The notes below the pieces were generated by a model that ran no database searches, was not told where the DNA came from, and saw only the letters and a program-made list of their open reading frames with translations. Below are positions 1 through 10,171 of a stretch of DNA of 64,000 bases, one piece after another. The stretch is from Posidoniimonas corsicana. GTDB lineage: Bacteria; Planctomycetota; Planctomycetia; Pirellulales; Lacipirellulaceae. Location of the stretch: positions 1,508,067 to 1,572,066 of the forward strand of contig NZ_SIHJ01000001.1 of assembly GCF_007859765.1 (NCBI RefSeq), written 5' to 3'. Position numbers and translations under genes: made by a program. Numbering within the stretch: the first letter of the stretch is position 1; every line of letters starts with the position of its first letter.

Positions 1-306
1 TTCGCGGGCCATTACCCGGACTACCCGATCACGCCGGGCGTGCTGCTGTGCGAGGCGGCCATGCAGGCGGGCGCCGTGATGCTCAGCGGCATGCTGGGGA
101 GCGAGACCGACGGCAAGGTGCCGGTGGCCACGCGGGCGAACAACGTGCAGTTCCGCCAGATGGTGCGGCCGGGTGACACGGTCGAGATCTCGGTCGAGCT
201 GACCGAACGGCTGGCCGACGCGTTCTTCATGAAGGCCCGGGTGACCAACGCCGGCAAGCTGGCGTGCCGGTTCGAATTCGCGTGCACGCTGGCCGAGCCG
301 CGGTAG
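1..306 (+). CDS. FabZ/FabA-like 3-hydroxyacyl-ACP dehydratase, 3' part
   Basis: The reading frame is open from base 1 and ends at TAG 304-306, so the N-terminus lies outside the window. The first residues carry the hotdog dehydratase signature: GHYPDYPITPGVLLCEA corresponds to the FabZ pattern GHFPxxPxxPGVLxxEA, including the catalytic His and the downstream Glu. The remaining part fits a single hotdog domain, ending with strands RMVRPGDTVEISVEL and FEFACTL. The family dehydrates 3-hydroxyacyl-ACP in type II fatty acid synthesis. It converges on the sulfatase gene with only 7 nt between the stop codons. A MaoC-like or other hotdog dehydratase is possible, because the specificity-determining N-terminal part is missing. 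Confidence 0.85.
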   Translation, partial: FAGHYPDYPITPGVLLCEAAMQAGAVMLSGMLGSETDGKVPVATRANNVQFRQMVRPGDTVEISVELTERLADAFFMKARVTNAGKLACRFEFACTLAEPR

Positions 307-313
307 CGCCGCC

Positions 314-1771
314 CTACTTGCCCGCCCGCTCGACGCGGCCGGGTGGGCGGACTTCGGACCCCTGGGTCTTGGTGAGAGTGTCGCCCAGGGCTTCGCGGGC
401 CTGCTGCGCCGCCGCCTGCAGCCGCTCTACCACGTCGGGGTGCTCGCCAGCGACGTTGGTCGTCTCGCCGGGGTCCGACTTCAGGTCGAACAGCTCGAGC
501 CCGATCGTGGTGTGGTCGTAGCCAACGGGCGTGCCGCCGGTCCCGCCGGGCCGGCCGCTGAGTGTGCGGTAGCGGTGCCGCAGGTGCAGCTTCCAGCGGC
601 GGTCACGCACCGCGCGGAGCTCGCGGCCGTAGTAGCAGTAGAACTCCTGGTGCGGGCTCAGGGCGCCGGACTCGCCGGAGAGCAGCGGCCAGATGTCGCG
701 TCCGTCGATCGTGCGGTCGGCGGGCGGCTCAGCGCCGATCAGCGCGGCGATGGTGGGCAGCAGGTCCATGGTGCTGGCGAGCTCGTCGCACGAGCTGCCG
801 GCGGGGATCCGGCCGGGCCAACGCACCACGCAGGGCACACGGTAGCCGCCCTCGAACATGGTGCCCTTGCCCTCACGCAGCGGGCCGGCGCTGCCGGCGT
901 GGTCGCCGTAGCTGAGCCAGGGGCCGTTGTCGGAGGTGAACACCACGAGCGTATTCTGGTCGACGCCGTTGCGCTGCAACGCGTCGAGCACTTGGCCGAC
1001 TGACCAATCGAGCTCCATTGCCACGTCGCCGAACAGCCCGGCGCCGCTCTTGCCGTGAAACTTGTCCGACACGAACAGCGGCACATGCACCATGGTGTGC
1101 GGCAGGTACAGGAAGAACGGCCGGTCGGCGTGCTGGTCGATGAACTCGACCGCCCGCTCGGTGTATTGCGTGGTGAGCTGGGCCTGGTCCTCGGCGGTCA
1201 CCTCGTCGTCGATGATCTGCTCGCCCTCGTAGAGCGGCAGGTTCGGGTAACGGCTCTTCCGCTTCGCAGCGTCGGCTGGCAGCCGCGCCAGGTCCGGGTG
1301 CTGCGGCCACATATCGTTGGAGTAGGGGAGCCCGAACCACGCGTCAAACCCTTGGCGGGTCGGCAGGAACTCGGGCTGGTCGCCCAGGTGCCACTTGCCG
1401 AAGCAGGCGGTGGCGAAGCCCTGCGCCCGGCAGAGCTCGGCAATCGTGACCTCGTCCGGGTGGAGGCCGATGCGGGCCCTGGGGCCGAGTGCCCCGGCGA
1501 TGCCGACCCGCTCCGGGTAGCAGCCGGTCAGCAGCGCCGCGCGGGACGCGCTGCACACTGCCGTGGCGGCGTGGAAGTCGGTCATCACCCGCCCCTCAGC
1601 CGCCATGCGGTCAAGATGCGGGGTCGGGTAGTCCTCCGCACCGAACGGGCCGATGTCGGCGTAGCCCATGTCGTCGATGAAGATCACCACGACGTTGGGC
1701 GGCCGCTCAGCCCCCGGGCAGGGCGCCGCGGCGAGCAGCATCAGCAGCGAAGCGACGCACAGGCGATGCAT
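314..1771 (-). CDS. Secreted sulfatase (arylsulfatase/alkaline phosphatase superfamily)
   Basis: Predicted protein of 485 residues with an N-terminal signal peptide (MHRLCVASLLMLLAAAPCPG). The sulfatase signature is complete: metal-binding DDMGY near residues 33-37, then CSASRAALLTG with Cys73 as the residue normally converted to formylglycine, and downstream GKWHLGD and SDNGPW motifs. It should hydrolyse sulfate esters in the periplasm, probably on sulfated polysaccharides as is typical of planctomycetes, though the substrate cannot be read from sequence. It lies 38 nt downstream of a transporter on the same strand, so the two are probably co-transcribed. The open frame continues upstream of the chosen ATG, but that part overlaps the transporter gene in another frame and is not coding. 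Confidence 0.93.
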   Translation of the reverse strand: MHRLCVASLLMLLAAAPCPGAERPPNVVVIFIDDMGYADIGPFGAEDYPTPHLDRMAAEGRVMTDFHAATAVCSASRAALLTGCYPERVGIAGALGPRARIGLHPDEVTIAELCRAQGFATACFGKWHLGDQPEFLPTRQGFDAWFGLPYSNDMWPQHPDLARLPADAAKRKSRYPNLPLYEGEQIIDDEVTAEDQAQLTTQYTERAVEFIDQHADRPFFLYLPHTMVHVPLFVSDKFHGKSGAGLFGDVAMELDWSVGQVLDALQRNGVDQNTLVVFTSDNGPWLSYGDHAGSAGPLREGKGTMFEGGYRVPCVVRWPGRIPAGSSCDELASTMDLLPTIAALIGAEPPADRTIDGRDIWPLLSGESGALSPHQEFYCYYGRELRAVRDRRWKLHLRHRYRTLSGRPGGTGGTPVGYDHTTIGLELFDLKSDPGETTNVAGEHPDVVERLQAAAQQAREALGDTLTKTQGSEVRPPGRVERAGK

Positions 1772-1809
1772 AGCGTTTCCCAACGGTGCAGCGTGACGGA
1801 ACCGGATCG

Positions 1810-3168
1810 CTAGGCGGGCGTTTCTGCCGGCGGCTCGGCGAGCTGCTCGGCGGCGGCCTGTTCGACCTCCGGCTTCTCGTGGAACGCGGCCAGGAAGAGT
1901 ACGAAGATCACGGCCGCCATGCCGGCGGGCAGCAGCCAGAATTCCTTCCACTGGGCCATGGTCTCTGAGAGCAGTGCGGGGTCGACGCCCTCGGGGATGT
2001 TCTGGCTGAACATCTTGGTGAACGCCTCGAAGAAGCCGACCTCGGTCTCGGGGCGGGCGGCGGCGATGGCGGCCTCCAGGTCGGCCTGGCTGGTCATCGT
2101 CGAGTTGAAGCGGTCGCCGGCCACCATGTAGCCGAAGAACATCCCCACGCCCTGGGTGAAGAACACCAGCATGCTCTGCGCCTGGTTGCGCACGGCCGCC
2201 GAGGCCTTCTGGTCGGTGTACATGAACCCGGTGACGAAGAAAAAGTCGTAGCAGATGCCGTGCAGCAGCACGCCCAGCAGCAGCATCCAGGTGACCTGGT
2301 CGGGCGCGCCGAAGGCGAACAGCAGGTACCGGCCCACCCAGGCCGCCATGCCGACCAGGATCATCCACTTCACGCCCAGGCGGCGGAAGAAGAACGGGAT
2401 CAGGATCATGAAGATGATCTCGCTCATCTGGCCCAGCGTCATGGTCGACGCGACCTGCTCGAAACCGGTCTGCAGCAGCAGCTTGGAGGTAAAGCTGTAG
2501 TAGTACGCCAGCGGGATGCAGATGAGCGTCGAGCAGACGATGAACACCAGGAACGGCACGCTCTTCATCAGACGGAACGCGTCGAGCATCAGCAGGCTGT
2601 TCATGTCGATCGGCTGGCCCTTGGCGGGGGGCGGCGTGTGGGGCAGCGTGAAGCTGTACACGCCGAACAGGCCCGACGCGATCGCGCCGAGCCAGAGGAT
2701 CTTGGTCGACGCCGACCAGCCAAGGGCGCCCACCATCAGGCCCGCGACGATCCAGCCGATGGTGCCCCACACGCGGATCGCGGGGAACTTGTTCTGGTCG
2801 TCGATGTTGGCGAAGGCGATCGAGTTGCCGAGCCCGAGGGTCGGCATGTAGCACAGCATGTAGGCGATAAACAGCCACACGGCCAGCGGGCCGTCGCCGG
2901 CCTCGACGGCGCGTGTGGCGGCGACCATCAGCCCCGCGCCAATCAGCATCAGCACGCCCTGCACGATCTGCGACGGGAACAGTCGGTCGGCGATCAGGCC
3001 CAGGAACAGCGGCGCGATGATCGCCGCGATGGGGGCGCTCTGGTAGGCGCTGCCGATCGAGTCGTCGAGCCCCTGGGCGCCGAGGCAGATAGCCAGGGTC
3101 GCGAACCACGCGCCCCAGGTGAAGAACTGCAGGAACATCATCACGCTGAGTCGTGTTGCTACGCCCAC
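1810..3168 (-). CDS. MFS transporter, nucleoside:H+ symporter-like family
   Basis: About 452 residues with roughly 12 hydrophobic segments, beginning VATRLSVMMFLQFFTWGAWF, which resembles the start of the NupG/XapB-like nucleoside H+ symporter branch of the MFS. The GTG at 3168 is chosen because AAGGAG sits 6 nt upstream (revcomp of 3175-3180); the longer open frame before it is Arg/Pro-rich and lacks transporter character. The central cytoplasmic loop contains TLPHTPPPAKGQ, and the C-terminus is Glu/Ala-rich. Inference: it takes up a nucleoside or sugar-like product; its position directly upstream of the sulfatase suggests the pair handle one scavenged substrate. Confidence 0.85.
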   Translation of the reverse strand: MGVATRLSVMMFLQFFTWGAWFATLAICLGAQGLDDSIGSAYQSAPIAAIIAPLFLGLIADRLFPSQIVQGVLMLIGAGLMVAATRAVEAGDGPLAVWLFIAYMLCYMPTLGLGNSIAFANIDDQNKFPAIRVWGTIGWIVAGLMVGALGWSASTKILWLGAIASGLFGVYSFTLPHTPPPAKGQPIDMNSLLMLDAFRLMKSVPFLVFIVCSTLICIPLAYYYSFTSKLLLQTGFEQVASTMTLGQMSEIIFMILIPFFFRRLGVKWMILVGMAAWVGRYLLFAFGAPDQVTWMLLLGVLLHGICYDFFFVTGFMYTDQKASAAVRNQAQSMLVFFTQGVGMFFGYMVAGDRFNSTMTSQADLEAAIAAARPETEVGFFEAFTKMFSQNIPEGVDPALLSETMAQWKEFWLLPAGMAAVIFVLFLAAFHEKPEVEQAAAEQLAEPPAETPA

Positions 3169-3379
3169 TCCGCACTCCTTGTGCTCAGATAAGAACCGGC
3201 GCCGCGGGGGCGCCCGGGGTTGAGATCGCTCGTTGATGACGCGGCGCGAAACGCGTCCGCACAAGCTTGGCAACAGAATAACTGCTGGCGCCGCCCGGGG
3301 AAACCGATCGGGCGACGAATCTTGCAACGGCGACGCCGCTTAGCGCCCAACGGGTTTGCCTAGTCGGCGCGGTCGACAG

Positions 3380-3417
3380 AAAAAACGCCCCGCCGTGGGC
3401 GGGCCACGGCGGGGCGT
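3380..3417 (-). terminator. Rho-independent terminator of the Gfo/Idh/MocA gene
   Basis: A perfect 14-bp stem (ACGCCCCGCCGTGG at 3385-3398 paired with CCACGGCGGGGCGT at 3404-3417) with a 5-nt loop is followed, in the minus direction, by six T residues (A run at 3380-3385 on the plus strand). It lies 29 nt beyond the stop codon at 3446, where a terminator for that gene is expected. Confidence 0.88.
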
Positions 3418-3445
3418 TGGTCGTTGCTCTTGGCGCCGGGCGGCG

Positions 3446-4906
<1,461 letters not shown>

Positions 4907-5121
4907 GTAACGAATCCTCCTGTGCGATAGATCTCGAGAATACACTTCGGCCCGACGCCCCGTCGGCCGTGATGGGCAGGCTGTCATGATAACCGAAAAG
5001 CGTCGTAAATTGGCGTTGCGCTTGCAAAAAATGCGTCTCGCAGCGCTCCACAAAACGCCAATCGGTTACATGGATTTCAGCAAAAAGAAGGATGTCTTCC
5101 CGCCGGGCGCCAGACCCGCTG

Positions 5122-7059
5122 CTAGGGCGCCGCGGCGGCCGGGGCAGCGTCGGCGCTGACGTCGGCGAAACCGCCCAGGTACGCGATCGTGCGGGCGGTG
5201 ATGTTGGCCTCCCACAGCAGCTGCAGCGCGTACAGCCGGTCGAGCGGTTCGCGTCGAGAAAGGGCGTCGGCGCACATCTTGGTGCAGATCAGGTCGGCCG
5301 GGTCCACGCCGGCATCCCGCAGCAGCTGGATGTTGCGGCGGACCTGGTCCTCGGAGAACTCGAGCATGAACTCCAGCGCGGCGTCGCGCCGCACGCCGGT
5401 CACCTCGCCCTCGTCATCGGTGACGAGCCCCAGCGAGTAGTCCTTGGCCAGCAGCACCGACGAGAGGGAGTACGTGTGCAGGGCTTGGCCGAGCTTGACG
5501 TACGGCCGTTGGGACTCGTCGAAGTCGGTCATCAGGCTGGCGTGGGGCCGCTTGGTCCTCCACCAGACGATTAGGTAGTCGAGGTCATCGACCAGCGCGT
5601 CCATCTGGGCACGGTCGAAGCTGACGTGCGCGGCGGCGGCCTTGGAGTCGATGACGGTCTTCTCGTACTGGTTCAGGTTGGCCTGGGCCGCACGGCGGAA
5701 GAACTCGGTGGTGGTCGCGATTGGCAGGTCCCTGGGGAGCGGGCGGCCCTGCAGGTCGTCGCTCAGGTCGAGCAGGTCGTCGATGTACTCGCAGTCGTAG
5801 GCGGCCTGCTGGAGGTACTCGACCGCTTCGAGCAGCCGCTCGATCTCTTCCTCGTCGGGGTCCTCGATCTCCATGAACATCGGCAGCTCGAGCTTGCCGC
5901 TGACGATCGCCATCCCGATCTGCTCCAACGCGATCGCCTGGGTGAGCATCGCGTAGCCGTAGATCAGCGGGCCGAGCTGACCCAGCGTCTTGGGCTGGTA
6001 GTTCTTGAGCTTCTGCTTGGCGGTGCGGATCTTGGCGGCCGTCTGCGCGAACCGCTCGACGTACAGCCGCGCCTGCTCGCGTCCCCGCTTGTCGTCGACC
6101 CAGATCGCGCGGGCCACCTCGGACGCGAAGGCCGCGTAGTAGGCGGCCTCACTCACGTCGGAGTAGGCGACCGGCGCAAGGCCCTGGGCGTTGAGCGAGT
6201 CGACCCGCGCGACCAACTCCTCGGCGTCGGCGATGAGGCCGTCGGTGTAGTCGCTCTGGTAGGCCCTGGGGACCTCGCGGTACTTCGCCAGCTGGTCGCG
6301 GTACCGCACCAGCCACTCGTCGGTCTTGACCCGCATGCTCTGGTAGGACCGGTTGCTGAGCGACGGGCTGGCGGCCGGCGCGGCGCGGGGCAGTTGGGCG
6401 CCGGTGGCCAGCTGGTACGCCGTGTAGATGTCGCCCACCAGACGCACCTCAACGCCCAGGTCCTCGCCGTGCTGCACCAGGTCGATCTGCTTCTTGGTGT
6501 TCGGGTCGAGCTCGGTCCGCGAACCGTAGGGGACCAGCACCAGCTTCATACCGGCCGCGGCGGCGCCGCTGATCTTGTAGGGCACCCCGCCCACGGGGCC
6601 GATCGTCCCGTCGGGGTTGATGGTGCCCGTCATCGCGACATCGGGCCGCACGGTGTCGCCCCGCAGGGCGGCCAGCACGCCGATGGTGGTGATCGCGCCG
6701 GCGCTGGGGCCGTCGACGCGGCCGTTGCGTTCCATGAAGATCCGCACGCCAGAGAGGTCGCGGCCGCACAGGTCGGCGGCGACCAGCACCGCCTGCCAGG
6801 CGGCGGCCCGCCACATCTCGCCGTAGCCGTCGATCTCGTCCTCGATGAACGCGACCCGCGTCCGCTTGTCCTGGGAGTGGTCGTACCAGATCGTGACCTT
6901 GTCGCACGCCCCGAACGACTGCCCGGCCACGGTGAAGTAGCCCAGCATGTTGATCTCGACATGCCGGTCCGGGTCGCCCGTGGGGCTGCCCGCTCCTGCG
7001 GCGTTCACGGTCCCAAGAATCGACAGGGCGGCGAGCAGGGCGGCAATCGACGGTCGCAT
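5122..7059 (-). CDS. Exported protein with Lon-type (S16) protease domain
   Basis: 645 residues with an N-terminal signal peptide (MRPSIAALLAALSILGTVNA) and, unlike Lon, no AAA+ or LON-N domain. The proteolytic core sits at about residues 35-215: Ser119 in DGPSAG and Lys162 in GGVPYKISGA. The 43-residue spacing equals that between the E. coli Lon catalytic Ser679 and Lys722. TINPDGTIGPVGG is the typical Lon segment just before the lysine. The C-terminal 400 residues are Tyr/Leu-rich and mostly alpha-helical, without a recognised domain. It is probably an ATP-independent periplasmic serine protease; substrate unknown. It is divergent from fabI with about 200 nt between them. Confidence 0.82.
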   Translation of the reverse strand: MRPSIAALLAALSILGTVNAAGAGSPTGDPDRHVEINMLGYFTVAGQSFGACDKVTIWYDHSQDKRTRVAFIEDEIDGYGEMWRAAAWQAVLVAADLCGRDLSGVRIFMERNGRVDGPSAGAITTIGVLAALRGDTVRPDVAMTGTINPDGTIGPVGGVPYKISGAAAAGMKLVLVPYGSRTELDPNTKKQIDLVQHGEDLGVEVRLVGDIYTAYQLATGAQLPRAAPAASPSLSNRSYQSMRVKTDEWLVRYRDQLAKYREVPRAYQSDYTDGLIADAEELVARVDSLNAQGLAPVAYSDVSEAAYYAAFASEVARAIWVDDKRGREQARLYVERFAQTAAKIRTAKQKLKNYQPKTLGQLGPLIYGYAMLTQAIALEQIGMAIVSGKLELPMFMEIEDPDEEEIERLLEAVEYLQQAAYDCEYIDDLLDLSDDLQGRPLPRDLPIATTTEFFRRAAQANLNQYEKTVIDSKAAAAHVSFDRAQMDALVDDLDYLIVWWRTKRPHASLMTDFDESQRPYVKLGQALHTYSLSSVLLAKDYSLGLVTDDEGEVTGVRRDAALEFMLEFSEDQVRRNIQLLRDAGVDPADLICTKMCADALSRREPLDRLYALQLLWEANITARTIAYLGGFADVSADAAPAAAAP

Positions 7060-7259
7060 GGGGGCCTCGCATCGGGCTGAGGACTAGCACCTGGCAGCCG
7101 CTGCTGCGGCCGGACACAGTTTAAGCAGGCCGGTGGCCCTGTTCCACCAACGCCCACTGGCATCCGTCCGGGCGTTGGGCGCCGGACCGTGGCGGGCCCT
7201 TGCCGCTCCCCGGGCGGTGATTGATAACGTAGCGGACCCGTCCCCCCGCCCGATCCGAC

Positions 7260-8075
7260 ATGCCCGAAGACTTTCTCCAGCTTTCCGGAAAAACCGTCCT
7301 GGTGTGCGGTGTCGCCAACCGCAAGAGCGTGGCCTGGCACATCGCCCGGGTGCTGACCGCCGCGGACTGCCGCGTGGTGTACTCGGTCCGCAGCGACGCC
7401 CGCCGCGAGCAGCTGGCCAAGCTGCTAGGCTGCGATGAGGATATCCTCGTGTGCGACGTTGAGCATCAGGACCAGATCGACCGGCTCGCGGCCAGCGTCG
7501 CCGAGCGGTACGGCAAGCTCGACGGGCTGGTGCACTCGATCGCCTTCGCCGACTACGAGGACGGCATGCGGCCGTTCCACGAAACCACCCGGCGGGCGAT
7601 GCTGCGGGCGTTCGACATCTCGTGCTTCTCGCTGGTCGCGCTCTCGAATGCGCTGCAGGGCTGCCTGGCGGAGGACGCCTCGGTGGTGGCGGTGTCGATC
7701 TCGACGACCGAAATGGCGAGCGAGAACTACGGCTACATGGCGCCGATCAAGGCGGCGCTCGACTCGTCGCTGGCGTTCCTGGCGAAGTCGTTCAGCGGCT
7801 TCTCGCGGGTCCGGTTCAACGCGGTCGCCCCCGGTCTGCTCAAAACCTCGGCCTCGGCCGGCATCCCAGGCTACGTCGACTCGTACTTGTTTGCGGAGCA
7901 GGCGACCCTGCGGGGCCAAGCGGTGCAGACCGATGAGGTTGCGTCTGCCGCGGCGTTCCTGCTCAGCCCGCGGTCGTCGGGGATGAACGCTCAGCACCTG
8001 GTGCTGGACGCCGGGATGCGGGTGAATTACTTCGACGAGCGGATTGTCCGGTCGGCGGTGGAGAACCGCCCCTAG
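7260..8075 (+). CDS. fabI: Enoyl-[acyl-carrier-protein] reductase, FabI-like SDR
   Basis: 271 residues, the usual length for FabI. It begins [19 protein letters not shown], the FabI-type nucleotide-binding motif (GxxxxxSxxxx) rather than the classical GxxxGxG. The catalytic pair is Tyr157 and Lys164 in [12 protein letters not shown], with the Tyr-x6-Lys spacing that separates FabI from other SDRs (Tyr-x3-Lys). [18 protein letters not shown] matches the mobile substrate-binding loop. Expected role: NAD(P)H reduction of enoyl-ACP, the last step in fatty acid elongation. The segment around DYEDGMRPF departs from E. coli FabI, so a specialised paralogue is possible. Confidence 0.85.
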   Translation: MPEDFLQLSGKTVLVCGVANRKSVAWHIARVLTAADCRVVYSVRSDARREQLAKLLGCDEDILVCDVEHQDQIDRLAASVAERYGKLDGLVHSIAFADYEDGMRPFHETTRRAMLRAFDISCFSLVALSNALQGCLAEDASVVAVSISTTEMASENYGYMAPIKAALDSSLAFLAKSFSGFSRVRFNAVAPGLLKTSASAGIPGYVDSYLFAEQATLRGQAVQTDEVASAAAFLLSPRSSGMNAQHLVLDAGMRVNYFDERIVRSAVENRP

Positions 8076-8539
8076 ATTGCGGGTGAACCCAAAGCGGCGG
8101 GCGGGCGCGGTTGGATCCCCCCTCGGGGCGGGGAAGGACCGGCGGAAACGATCGTGGCGGTGGGGCCGATCTTACGTGTCGGACAGCCGCAATCGGACGA
8201 AACGGAGTTTTCGTAACTGGCAGAAGCTGGCAGACTTAGGTAGCTAGTGATACCATGCTAGTAAGCAGTCAGCTCGCAAGGCTGGCTGTGGCTCACTCAA
8301 CTGGCATAAGAGGCTGCCGTTGGGAGAGCACCTTTTCTCAGGTGGACTCCCAAGTCTGGGAGAGCAAAAGGAAGAAGAGGTCAGGAAGACAATCGATACC
8401 GCAACATTCTGGCCCGCCGGCCGCGAATAGTGGTGAGTCGTCCGAGGCTCGCCATCGCGACTGCCGTCCAGGGTTGAGGGACGCTAGTTCACGCACCGGA
8501 ACCGAGACCGAGCGCCGAGCCCTTGCTGGCCCGTCACTC
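8076..8539. other. Intergenic region upstream of the kinase gene
   Basis: 464 nt with no convincing gene. The kinase reading frame is open back to an ATG at 8255, but that translation is Arg/Ser-rich, resembles no kinase N-terminus, and is treated as leader. A short imperfect inverted repeat around CTAGTGATACCATGCTAG (8245-8262) is the only structure seen; no clear promoter was recognised. Confidence 0.4.
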
Positions 8540-10123
8540 ATGCCTGAATTGACCGCCAACAAACTTGTCGAGCTAATCCGCAAGAGCGGGCTCATCAAAG
8601 AGGGACGTCTTGACGACTTCCTCGACGAGCTGGCTCAGGCGTCTGGGGGCGCTCTGCCCGAAGACAATCAGGTGATTGTCGATCGGTTGATCGAGGCCGA
8701 GATGCTCACCAAGTGGCAGTCGGAGAAGCTGCTAGCGGGCAAGCACAAGGGGTTCCGTCTAGGCAAGTACAAGCTGCTGGGCCAGATCGGCAAGGGCGGC
8801 ATGAGCAGCGTGTACCTTGCCGAGCACGTAATGATGAAACGCCGGGTGGCCATCAAGGTTCTGCCCCGCAACCGCGTTAAAGACAAATCCTACCTCGAGC
8901 GGTTCCAGCTCGAGGCCCGTGCTGTCGCGCGGCTCGACGACCCGAACATCGTCCGCGCCTACGACATCGACAGCGAGGAGAACGTCCACTACATCGTGAT
9001 GGAGTACGTGGACGGCAAGGACCTCCACCAGATCGTGGCCGAGCACGGCCCGCTCGACTTCATCACCGCCGCCGACTACATCGTGCAGGCGGCCAACGGC
9101 CTGCAGCACGCCCACGAGATGGGCCTGGTGCACCGCGACATCAAGCCCGCCAACCTGCTGGTCGATCAGCACAAGGTCGTGAAGCTGCTCGACCTGGGCC
9201 TGGCCAAGATGGCCAACGACGACGAGGCGTCGCTCACGCTGGCGCACGAAGAAAACGTGCTCGGCACCGCCGACTACCTGGCGCCCGAGCAGGCCCTCAA
9301 CAGCCACACCGCCGACGAGCGGGCCGACATCTACAGCCTGGGCTGCACGCTGTACTACCTGCTGACGGGCCGCCCGCCGTTCCCCGAGGGGACCATCAGC
9401 GAGCGCCTGCTTAAGCACCAGGTCGAGACCCCCGAGCCGATCATCAAGTTCCGCCCCGACGCGCCGCTGTCGCTCGTCGAGATCTGCGGCCGGATGATGG
9501 CCAAGCGGGCGGAGGAACGCTACCAGACCGCCGGAGAGGTGGGGCAGGCCCTGACCGCCTGGCTCGCCGAACGCGGCCGCAAGCCGGGCGGCGCCAGCAC
9601 CGAGGACCACGGCGAGGGGAGCGGCGTCGGCAGCGGCATCCTGAGCCGCTTCTCTGTCAAGCCGCCGATGGCCACGCCCGGGTTGTCCCCCAACAGCAGC
9701 GGTGGGCTGTCGTCGCCGATGCGCGACACCACCAAGCTCAACGGCCCGGACACCGCGCCCGTTGACGAGGACGACCTGGAACTCGCCCCGCTCGACGAGG
9801 AGGGCGACGGTCCCAAGAAGAAGCCCAAGCCGGCGTCGCCATCGTCGGGTGTGCTGTCAGACGACTCGTCGCCGACGGGGTCGAAGAAGGGCGGCGCGTC
9901 GTCGCCGTCAGCCAAGAAGCGCTCGATCTTCGAAGAGGAGTTCGAGGAGAAAGAACGCGAGGCCGCCGCGCTGGCCGCGGCCCAGGCGCGCCGAGAGTAC
10001 AATCCGCTGCACCCGCCGGGGTACCGGAGCCCGTACAACCGCACGCCCTGGCTGGCGTGGGTGCTGGGCGGGCTGGCCGCGCTGATCCTGATCGCGGTGG
10101 TGGTGGCGATCGCCAACAACTAG
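8540..10123 (+). CDS. Membrane-anchored serine/threonine protein kinase
   Basis: 527 residues from ATG 8540. A helical N-terminal region (about 1-75) containing MLTKWQSEKLLAGK precedes the kinase domain, an arrangement common in planctomycete kinases. Seen in order: Gly loop GQIGKGGMSS (81-90), Lys106 in VAIKVLP, HRDIKPANLL with catalytic Asp200, DLG at 218-220 in place of the usual DFG, and APEQ in the activation segment. A low-complexity Ser/Pro/Asp-rich linker follows, then one C-terminal transmembrane helix (WLAWVLGGLAALILIAVVVA), so the kinase faces the cytoplasm with almost no outer domain. It should phosphorylate Ser/Thr; target unknown. Confidence 0.9.
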   Translation: MPELTANKLVELIRKSGLIKEGRLDDFLDELAQASGGALPEDNQVIVDRLIEAEMLTKWQSEKLLAGKHKGFRLGKYKLLGQIGKGGMSSVYLAEHVMMKRRVAIKVLPRNRVKDKSYLERFQLEARAVARLDDPNIVRAYDIDSEENVHYIVMEYVDGKDLHQIVAEHGPLDFITAADYIVQAANGLQHAHEMGLVHRDIKPANLLVDQHKVVKLLDLGLAKMANDDEASLTLAHEENVLGTADYLAPEQALNSHTADERADIYSLGCTLYYLLTGRPPFPEGTISERLLKHQVETPEPIIKFRPDAPLSLVEICGRMMAKRAEERYQTAGEVGQALTAWLAERGRKPGGASTEDHGEGSGVGSGILSRFSVKPPMATPGLSPNSSGGLSSPMRDTTKLNGPDTAPVDEDDLELAPLDEEGDGPKKKPKPASPSSGVLSDDSSPTGSKKGGASSPSAKKRSIFEEEFEEKEREAAALAAAQARREYNPLHPPGYRSPYNRTPWLAWVLGGLAALILIAVVVAIANN

Positions 10124-10171
10124 CCGCGAGCGTCCGTATTCTCGACGCGGCGGCTGAACTTAGGCCGCGCT

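Noticed and set aside
1810-3175. Long minus-strand frame fused to the sulfatase frame
   Set aside because: It is the out-of-frame shadow of the MFS transporter gene, Arg/Pro-rich without membrane segments.
8255-8539. N-terminal extension of the kinase reading frame from ATG 8255
   Set aside because: The translation is Arg/Ser-rich and unlike kinase N-termini; the conserved region starts at ATG 8540.
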